Below are positions 1 through 4,574 of a DNA stretch of 5,809 bases, piece after piece. Every line of letters begins with the position of its first letter. Positions within the stretch are counted from its first letter, which is position 1. The stretch is from Thermoprotei archaeon (GTDB lineage Archaea; Thermoproteota; Thermoprotei; Thermofilales; B20-G17). The notes under the pieces were generated by a model. The model ran no database searches and was not told the DNA's origin. It saw only the letters and a program-made list of their open reading frames with translations. The stretch lies in the NCBI GenBank assembly GCA_003649515.1, contig QMSC01000090.1, positions 1 through 5,809 on the forward strand. The letters run 5' to 3'. The position numbers and the translations under genes were made by a program.

Positions 1-32
1 TAGAAGAGTTCCCTTTGAGCCCTCTCAGGCAT
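1..32 (-). CDS. Possible 5' end of a divergent gene, cut by the window edge
   Basis: On the minus strand an ATG at 32-30 opens a frame that reads MPERAQRELF to the edge. It is preceded by GGAGAT ten bases upstream, which could be a ribosome binding site, and an in-frame TAA lies just before the ATG, so this would be a true start. The symmetric TTTAAA box at 91-96 could drive it as well as the btpA-like gene. Only ten codons are visible and no family can be recognised. A competing reading is an open plus-strand frame from 2 to the TAG at 74-76, which could be the tail of an upstream gene. Neither is well supported. Confidence 0.3.
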   Translation of the reverse strand, partial: MPERAQRELF

Positions 33-88
33 CCCTTAAGCTATCTCCAAGAGTAACACGGAAATATCCGATTTAGGAATTGTTATTA

Positions 89-105
89 GCTTTAAAGTTG
101 GTGGA
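89..105 (+). promoter_or_regulatory. Possible TATA box and ribosome binding site of the btpA-like gene
   Basis: A TTTAAA box lies at 91-96, with GGTGGA at 100-105 shortly before the GTG at 111. The two signals disagree about the start. The GGTGGA supports translation from GTG 111. The TATA-like box is so close that transcription would begin near 117-122, which fits leaderless translation from GTG 123 better. The box is self-complementary and could also serve a divergent gene on the left. Confidence 0.35.
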
Positions 106-110
106 CCACG

Positions 111-923
111 GTGTTGTCACTAGTGGAGGTATTTGAGGTAAGGAAGCCAATAATAGGTGTAATCCACTTACTCCCTCTTCCAGGCTCACCGAAGTACGAT
201 CACAAGTTTGAGGAAGTCATTAAAAGGGCTTTAGAAGACGCTAAAGCCTACGTTGAAGGAGGAGTTGACGGACTAATAATTGAGAACTTCGGTGATGTGC
301 CTTACTTTCCAGATCGAGTAGGGCCTGAAACTGTAGCTGCCATGGCGGTCATCGCCTTGCGTGTAAGGGAGGAGGTGGACATCCCTTTCGGGGTCAACGT
401 TCTGCGCAACGATGCTATAGCAGCGCTGTCCATAGCACACGCCACTGGGGGGAGCTTCATTCGAGTAAACGTGCTAACAGAAGTCATGGTCACCGATCAG
501 GGACTGATACGGGGTGTAGCACATAAGCTTCTTCGCTACAGAAAGCTTCTTGGAGCAGAAAAGGTCAGAATTTTTGCAGACGTTCATGTAAAACACGCAA
601 AGCCTCTGATGAAAAGACCTGTAGAGCTTTCAGCCAAGGACCTCGTTCAGAGGGGATTGGCTGATGCGGTCATAGTTACTGGCGAAATTACGGGGGCTGA
701 AGTGGAGTTAGATAAAGTCGTCAGGGTAAAGGAAGCCGTGAAATCAACTCCCGTTCTAGTGGGCAGCGGCATTAATGCGGAAAATGTTTGTAAGTATCTC
801 AAAGTTTGTGATGGTGTAATTGTAGGCACAAGCGTCAAGAAGGGCTGTCTGACTGAGAATCCGGTGGACGTAGATAGGGTTAGAAAGCTTGTACGAGTAG
901 CAAGAGAAAGTTTACGAGCTTGA
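111..923 (+). CDS. BtpA/SgcQ family TIM-barrel protein
   Basis: This is a complete 270-residue protein of the BtpA/SgcQ family, predicted cytoplasmic with a TIM-barrel fold. Recognisable segments in order are GVIHLLPLPGSP (16-27), the family's most characteristic stretch; VDGLIIENFGDVPY (52-65); GVNVLRNDA (94-102); GGSFIRVNV (113-121); FADVHVKHA (156-163); VTGEITG (189-195); and the phosphate-gripper-like VGSGINAENV (217-226) with GVIVGTSVKKG (235-245). Length and motif order are normal for the family. BtpA was named for a role in photosystem I accumulation in cyanobacteria, but archaeal members cannot have that job, and the similarity to phosphate-binding barrels suggests an enzyme with an unknown phosphorylated substrate. 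The start chosen is GTG 111 behind GGTGGA; GTG 123 is an alternative that loses only four residues. It converges with the transporter remnant, leaving a 32-base gap. Confidence 0.85.
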   Translation: MLSLVEVFEVRKPIIGVIHLLPLPGSPKYDHKFEEVIKRALEDAKAYVEGGVDGLIIENFGDVPYFPDRVGPETVAAMAVIALRVREEVDIPFGVNVLRNDAIAALSIAHATGGSFIRVNVLTEVMVTDQGLIRGVAHKLLRYRKLLGAEKVRIFADVHVKHAKPLMKRPVELSAKDLVQRGLADAVIVTGEITGAEVELDKVVRVKEAVKSTPVLVGSGINAENVCKYLKVCDGVIVGTSVKKGCLTENPVDVDRVRKLVRVARESLRA

Positions 924-955
924 TAGCTTGCGTTGAGCGTACAATAGGAGTCGCT

Positions 956-1330
956 CTAGCTCTCTGAAAAAATGGCAGCATCAGATAGTACTTCTAGAGA
1001 GGCTCCTTCAGAGATCATGGCCCCCTCTTTCATAATGTATATCCTGTCGACTATTTCCGCGACGAAGTCTACGTTATGCAAGGTTACGACGACGCTTTCC
1101 TTCTCTCTTCAGTGTCTTTATTAACTTCGTTAACTCCTCGATTGTTTTCATGCTCAAGTTCGCTGTGGGTTAGTCGAGTAGCAATACCTCTGGGTCGTAG
1201 ACCAATATGGAGGCTATGGTGACCTTCCTCTTCTCGCCTATACTTAACCTATACGGTGACTGTTTAGTAAGTGACTTATGCCGAGGGTTTCCGCGATCTG
1301 TTTAATTCTTCTCTCCCCGTTCTTCAAAAG
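956..1330 (-). pseudogene. Decayed ECF transporter ATPase, CbiO/NikO type, C-terminal half
   Basis: The minus strand carries a broken ABC ATPase of the energy-coupling-factor class for cobalt or nickel uptake. Reading in three frames gives GERRIKQIAETLGISHLL (about 1273-1326), then SPYRLSIGEKRKV with the signature motif LSIGE (1233-1247), then the Walker B strand PEVLLLD followed by a stop codon and PTANLS. The stop (TAA, 1170-1172) replaces the catalytic glutamate codon. After a further frameshift near 1094 comes VVVTLHNVD with the H-loop histidine (1076-1078), and the frame ends EGAMISEGASLEVLSDAA...SES at a stop at 956-958. The first frameshift is near 1257-1264. The Walker A motif and the whole N-terminal half are missing, and the upstream end runs directly into a CbiM start fragment. 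It cannot encode a working ATPase. The identity as an ABC ATPase is secure; the cobalt/nickel assignment rests on the adjoining CbiM piece. Confidence 0.85.
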
Positions 1331-1410
1331 GCATACGCATTGAAGATAACAGTAGCTAAGTACGTTATTGTGGCGATTATTGGATTAAGAAAACCGTCCG
1401 GTATGTGCAT
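1324..1410 (-). pseudogene. Start fragment of CbiM/NikM, the ECF transporter substrate component
   Basis: An ATG at 1410-1408 opens a 28-codon frame beginning MHIPDGFLNP, the hallmark N-terminus of CbiM/NikM, whose extreme N-terminal Met-His residues bind the metal in the family. It continues into the first membrane segment (IIATITYLATVIF) and then reaches a TGA at 1324-1326. A family member should be roughly 200 residues or more, so nearly all of it is gone. The sequence passes straight into the middle of the CbiO-type ATPase; the rest of cbiM, any cbiN, cbiQ and the N-terminal half of cbiO have been deleted. A ribosome binding site (GAAAGAGG, nine bases before the ATG) and a TATA box about 53 bases upstream remain, so the leader may still be transcribed and could yield a 28-residue peptide. 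Confidence 0.8.
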
Positions 1411-1448
1411 AGCAAATTTCCTCTTTCAATATTTTAAGCAGTATGTAA

Positions 1449-1477
1449 GTATTACCATTTTTATAAAAATGTAATAC
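1449..1477. promoter_or_regulatory. Palindromic NikR-like operator enclosing a symmetric TATA box
   Basis: The half-sites GTATTAC (1449-1455) and GTAATAC (1471-1477) are exact reverse complements separated by 15 bases. Fourteen of those (1457-1470, ATTTTTATAAAAAT) are themselves a perfect palindrome, so only one extra C (1456) breaks full symmetry. From memory, NikR operators of archaea and some deltaproteobacteria follow GTGTTAC-N14/15-GTAACAC, which differs by one base per half-site and has the same spacing. The core looks like a TATA box readable in both directions; its centre is about 53 bases from the CbiM-remnant ATG on the left and from the methyltransferase GTG on the right. A metal-responsive operator on the old transporter promoter is the likeliest reading. 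That NikR itself binds here is inference. Confidence 0.6.
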
Positions 1478-1516
1478 TTTCTCCTCGTTTATTCCTTCGA
1501 GGTAGCGCGTACTTCA

Positions 1517-2869
1517 GTGAAGGCTAACTTAAGTACGATAGATTATAAAGAGCGCGTAATAAAGTTAAAACAGCGGTTAGGGATGGTACTGCTTGAAGAC
1601 ATCGTTGCTCGGGTTTTAACAGTATCGCTTAGGAGGAGAGTGAGCCTAAGGGAGGCAGCTAAAGAATTATTCGCCAATTTAAAACAGTACGATTTCTTAA
1701 AACCTCCAGTGAGAGTTTTAACGCTAGGAGTGTGCAGACACTTCGCGCTCATAGACAGAGTACTTGAACTTCACGATTTTAAGGCAACTAGCTTATACCA
1801 AAGGAATCTGGCTAGGGTTGTTGTGTTTGAAGTACTGCTACAGGCTCGTAAGCAAAAATGGTCTAGGCTCAAGAAAGCCGCAACTAGGGCTGGGCTGTCC
1901 ATGACTCTAGTCAAGGAGATTTCAAAGATCGATCCCAGTGAGATCGTTAAGGGCCTATCAGGTGATAGGAGGCTATCAGTACTCTATTCAGTACCAGAAT
2001 GGCTTCTTAAGGAGTTTAAAACTGCCGAGATACCTCAGCTTGAAAGGTTTCTCAACAGGATCCAACAGGATCCGCAGCTTTGGATAAGGGTATCAACACA
2101 TCTTATTCGGAAGGGTGAACTAATAGAGAGACTTAAGAGAAATCGCGTTGAGGTAGTGGAGGACGAGCACCTCTTCGACGTTCTCAAGGTGCTGAGCTTC
2201 AGGGGCAGCTTAAGCAAGCTCTCAGAATTCAGGGAGGGGTTATTTGCCGTACAGGATAAGGCTAGCGCACTTGTATCACACGTGGCTGGAGGAGTTAAGC
2301 GTTTCAAGGTAGTGGACATAACGGGTGGACCGGGACTTAAGGCCACACACATGGTCCAGCTTGGGAGTCTGAGGGCAATGATACTCGAGATCTCTCCGAG
2401 AAGGGCTGGAGAGGCCAGGGAGCTAATTCGCAGGCTCAGGATGGACGAGAAAGTGGATATCATTGCATGCGATAGTACTCGTCCCTCTCTAAGTCTCAGC
2501 AAGTTCGATGTGATAATTGTGGATCCTCCATGTAGCAATTTGGGCAGGCTCTGTTCAAACCCTGAGCTCAAGCTGATCCTGCGAAGGAGCGATATAGTTA
2601 GCATGAGCAAGCTTCAAGAAGCGCTATTAGAAAGGGCTGTAAAGGACGCTAAAGAGGGCGCTGTAATAGTTTACTCTGTATGCACTATTACTTTAAGCGA
2701 GACAAGTCATGTCCTCAAGCGGGTTTTAGGAAAGTTGGATAGAGTTAGCTTAACGGAGGCCGAGCCCCTTATCGGGGTTCCCGATAGAGATGTACCGGGA
2801 ACCCAGAGGCTCTATCCTCACATACATGAGACACAGGGGTTCTACATAGCTAAACTTGTAAGGGACTGA
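1517..2869 (+). CDS. NusB-domain RNA cytosine-C5 methyltransferase, RsmB/NOP2/NSUN family
   Basis: The 450-residue protein has the RsmB/Sun layout: an N-terminal NusB-like helical domain (about 25-150), a linker with PEWLLKEF (160-167), a ferredoxin-like segment with WIRVSTHLIRKGELIERLK (189-207), and a C-terminal Rossmann-fold methyltransferase. LFAVQDKASALVS (242-254) precedes motif I. Motif I is VVDITGGPGLK (265-275), where most relatives have a D-x-AAPGGK form. Motif IV is DPPCSNLG (336-343) with Cys339, and motif VI is YSVCTIT (386-392) with Cys389. In this family the motif VI cysteine attacks C6 of cytosine and the motif IV cysteine helps release, and both are present. The C-terminus RLYPHIHETQGFYIAKL (431-447) is also typical. 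It should use SAM to make m5C in rRNA or tRNA in the cytoplasm; the target cannot be told from sequence. The start is GTG 1517, with only a distant GAGGT (1499-1503) upstream; ATG 1583 would still keep most of the NusB domain. Confidence 0.88.
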   Translation: MKANLSTIDYKERVIKLKQRLGMVLLEDIVARVLTVSLRRRVSLREAAKELFANLKQYDFLKPPVRVLTLGVCRHFALIDRVLELHDFKATSLYQRNLARVVVFEVLLQARKQKWSRLKKAATRAGLSMTLVKEISKIDPSEIVKGLSGDRRLSVLYSVPEWLLKEFKTAEIPQLERFLNRIQQDPQLWIRVSTHLIRKGELIERLKRNRVEVVEDEHLFDVLKVLSFRGSLSKLSEFREGLFAVQDKASALVSHVAGGVKRFKVVDITGGPGLKATHMVQLGSLRAMILEISPRRAGEARELIRRLRMDEKVDIIACDSTRPSLSLSKFDVIIVDPPCSNLGRLCSNPELKLILRRSDIVSMSKLQEALLERAVKDAKEGAVIVYSVCTITLSETSHVLKRVLGKLDRVSLTEAEPLIGVPDRDVPGTQRLYPHIHETQGFYIAKLVRD

Positions 2870-2917
2870 GTTTCTCGCATGAATGAACGGATTAATGCTC
2901 ATGTGAGGGTGAAAGGC
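2870..2917. other. Short convergent gap with a weak hairpin
   Basis: Between the methyltransferase stop and the stop of the decayed mutase lie 48 bases. GCATGAAT (2877-2884) and ATTAATGC (2891-2898) can pair at seven of eight positions around a six-base loop. It is AT-rich and has no U-tract, so a role as a terminator is only a guess. Confidence 0.2.
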
Positions 2918-3345
2918 CTAAGGGACTTTTCCCGAAAGCTTTTCAATATAATCCTTGACCAGCCCTCTATACTTGTCGATAAGCTCCTTAAGCCGTTTCT
3001 CATCCCTAGTTTCAACTGCTAGATTTATCTCAAGCATAGTCTGGCTCTCTCGAATTAGAACCATAGGTTACTGCCCCAATCTTTCAAAGACCTCTTTAAG
3101 AACCTTATTTACTACGCCACCAAAGCTCTCGACAACTACGCGTACTCCTGAAACATCTCCAACAGTTTTTTCGAGTAAAGATAATTCTTTAGTATATTCT
3201 CCTCTATAGCTTTCCCCTCCTCTCCCACTTTAAAGGACTCCTCAAGGAAGATTCTCTTAAGCTCAGCGTATTCCCCCATGAAACTCGTTCCATCTTTCCT
3301 AATGAACTTAAATCCATTGTATTGCGGCGGATTGTAGGCATAGGC
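2918..3345 (-). pseudogene. Decayed phosphomannomutase/phosphoglucomutase paralogue
   Basis: The minus strand reads NPPQYNGFKFIRKDGTSF from about 3333, corresponding to NPPEYNGFKFIRSDGTSF of the intact mutase in this window, and continues to ENILKNYL. After a frameshift near 3175-3185 it goes on as VRVVVESFGGVVNKVLKEVFERLGQ, meets a stop near 3070, and resumes as VLIRESQTMLEINLAVETR (the phosphate-binding loop) to a TAG at 2918-2920. Compared with the intact copy, about 210 residues between ERLG and VLIRES are missing, including the metal-binding DGDADR loop and the sugar-binding loop. The active-site serine and everything before it are also absent: the codons before NPP read AYAY, preceded by a stop. 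The two copies have diverged considerably, so this is an old paralogue rather than a recent duplication. Its broken 5' end abuts a truncated pyrophosphorylase on the other strand. Confidence 0.88.
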
Positions 3346-3664
3346 TACCCCCTACGGCGTAGCCGAGATAGCCGAGAACAGCCTAGTCCTAGAGTTTGGA
3401 GAGAAGCCTGTTATCAGGTTGTACATCTCTACCGGGCTTTATATGTTCGAGCCTAAAGTTTACGATCTAATTCCGAAACGCGTAGATATGGGCTCTGAAA
3501 AGGCGGTCGAGTTTGAAAATGCTATTTTGCCTGAGCTCACTAAGCAGAGAAAGGTCTACGCCATGGTGATTCCTAAGGGTGTTTGGTGTCCCGTAAATAC
3601 CTTAAAGGAATTAGAGAAGGCGGAGCAAATATTTAGAGTATTGCATCGAGAGAGCTTAGACTAA
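3344..3664 (+). pseudogene. C-terminal fragment of an NDP-sugar pyrophosphorylase
   Basis: The frame opens after a TAG at 3341-3343 and reads ATPYGVAEIAENSLVLEFG, then EKPV (3401-3412), STGLYMFEPKVYDLIPK, FENAILPELTKQRKVYAMVI and GVWCPVNTLKELEKA. These follow, in order, the YGVA, EKP, N-x-G-x-Y-x-F and W-x-D-V-x-T segments of the nucleotidyltransferases that make GDP-mannose, UDP-GlcNAc or dTDP/UDP-glucose from sugar 1-phosphates. The N-terminal half with the G-G-x-G-T-R-L nucleotide-binding loop is missing, and no credible start exists (TTG 3419 lies inside the fold). The aspartate expected in W-x-D-V is proline here (codon 3590-3592), another sign of lost function. The head-to-head neighbour is a decayed hexose-phosphate mutase, the enzyme that would supply sugar 1-phosphate, so both probably came from one nucleotide-sugar locus. 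The exact sugar cannot be told. Confidence 0.8.
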
Positions 3665-3669
3665 CAAAT

Positions 3670-4089
3670 TTATAATATCCATATTCTTCCTACCCGCTTG
3701 AATTTTTTATATACTATTTTCCTCGCTGTACGTAGGATTCCTTCTTTATCGTAGACTATAATTCCATCTGCTATGGCGTCTAGTAGCACTCCCCATCCTC
3801 CATCAATGCCGTCGAGGAGTTCCTTGGGAGTCAACCATATATCCTCTACTGTCTCTGCGCCTTCTTTATACTTTAGATTTTTAATCCTCCTCTCGTAGAG
3901 GTTTTGGGGAATATCTCGAGCTATGACTAAAACATCTATATCGCTTTCCGGAAATGGTTTTTCTAGACCCCTAGCAACTGAGCCGAAAATTAAGATTCCT
4001 ACAACGTCCGCCCTACTAATTATTCTTTCTATAAACTTGTTCAGATGTTCCTGGTATTCCCGCCTCCTAAGCTTAGGAATCGTCAACAA
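3670..4089 (-). CDS. MNT-type minimal nucleotidyltransferase (likely antitoxin partner of the HEPN protein)
   Basis: This 139-residue cytoplasmic protein has a minimal nucleotidyltransferase domain. GILIFGSVARG (31-41) carries the GS motif and SDIDVLVIA (49-57) the metal-binding Asp50-x-Asp52; a third acidic residue may be Asp83 in VEDIWLTP. In MNT/HEPN pairs such proteins can neutralise the HEPN partner, in the best-studied case by adding AMP to it. The predicted start is the first TTG (4089-4087), six bases after GGTGA (4096-4100); a second TTG directly follows and overlaps the upstream TGA. The start lies 7 bases inside the HEPN gene, so the two are translationally coupled. The C-terminus is basic and ends in GRIWIL. 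Its stop faces the stop of the pyrophosphorylase remnant with only five bases between. Confidence 0.85.
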   Translation of the reverse strand: MLTIPKLRRREYQEHLNKFIERIISRADVVGILIFGSVARGLEKPFPESDIDVLVIARDIPQNLYERRIKNLKYKEGAETVEDIWLTPKELLDGIDGGWGVLLDAIADGIIVYDKEGILRTARKIVYKKFKRVGRIWIL

Positions 4090-4526
4090 TCTATTTCACC
4101 AAAGAGCTCTTTAACAAGCTCGTAAACTCTTTTGGCATTTCCTAAAAGAGCATTAGCTATCTCTCTAGAATATATCTCTGAAGGCTTAATAATTCTGTCG
4201 ATCGTTTCCCAGCCATATCTAGGGGTCGTGCCTTGATCTTCTAAGACGATAGCGTATGTTACTGCTTCGTCTAATTTCCTCATTAGATTTTCTTTCAGAT
4301 CTACAAGACCTCCGGCGATTAGAGCTTTTAAAACGAGCGTTGGTCGGTGAGTTTTTCCGGGTTCAAAGCCAAGTGCGACTATCAGCGCTTTGATAGCTTT
4401 TTGAGCTGAAAGTTCTGCGTGGAAGACGGCACTAGCGTATCTCTTATTCTTGAAGCTTTCGAAAGCTTCTTCTAGATTCTCTAAAGCCATAGAGAGCCAA
4501 TCAAAAGCTTTTCTATGTTTAGGCAC
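4083..4526 (-). CDS. HEPN-domain protein (PF05168-like), probable toxin of an MNT/HEPN pair
   Basis: From GTG 4526 the product is 147 residues, all-helical. It carries the classic N-terminal HEPN pattern DWLSMALENLEEAFESFKNKRY followed by AVFHAELSAQKAIKALI, then KTHRPTLVLKAL and a C-terminal PRYG...IYSREIANALLGNAKRVYELVKE stretch. GTG 4526 is preferred because GGTGATC (4529-4535) sits just before it and MPKHRKAFDWL resembles usual family starts; a TTG at 4556 would add ten residues. An R-x6-H pattern (RYASAVFH) is present in the second helix, but I see no R-x4-6-H in the C-terminal half, where HepT-type HEPN ribonucleases carry it, so RNase activity is uncertain. The gene lies about 40 bases after the mutase stop on the same strand and overlaps the MNT gene, which supports a two-gene module. 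Confidence 0.83.
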   Translation of the reverse strand: MPKHRKAFDWLSMALENLEEAFESFKNKRYASAVFHAELSAQKAIKALIVALGFEPGKTHRPTLVLKALIAGGLVDLKENLMRKLDEAVTYAIVLEDQGTTPRYGWETIDRIIKPSEIYSREIANALLGNAKRVYELVKELFGEIDC

Positions 4527-4559
4527 GAGATCACCTTCATTACTATCTATCCACAACTT

Positions 4560-4574
4560 TCCATTTTAAATAAA
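4560..4574 (-). promoter_or_regulatory. Possible TATA box for the HEPN/MNT pair
   Basis: The minus strand reads AAATTTATTTAAAATGG across the end of the mutase gene, with TTTATTTAAA resembling an archaeal TATA box. It lies about 42 bases before GTG 4526, which would place a transcript start near 4543 and leave a short leader holding the GGTGATC ribosome binding site. The pair could equally be read through from the mutase. Confidence 0.3.

Noticed and set aside
60..70. Short inverted repeat CGGA-N4-TCCG before the btpA-like gene
   Set aside because: Four-base arms are too short to claim an operator.
1271..1474. A 67-codon plus-strand open frame
   Set aside because: It lies antisense to the CbiO and CbiM remnants and across the palindromic promoter, has no recognisable domain, and its composition is explained by the opposite strand.
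2035..2610. A 191-codon minus-strand open frame inside the methyltransferase gene
   Set aside because: It is rich in Ser, Leu and Thr as expected for an antisense shadow, and the plus strand carries every methyltransferase motif over the same bases.
2955..3209. An 84-codon plus-strand open frame
   Set aside because: It is the antisense of the decayed mutase, whose protein homology on the minus strand is clear.
3419..3664. An 81-residue free-standing protein from TTG 3419
   Set aside because: Homology to pyrophosphorylases continues in frame upstream of the TTG to about 3353, so this is part of a truncated gene rather than a small gene.
3923..4114. A 63-codon plus-strand open frame
   Set aside because: It is antisense to the MNT gene including its GS and DxD motifs.
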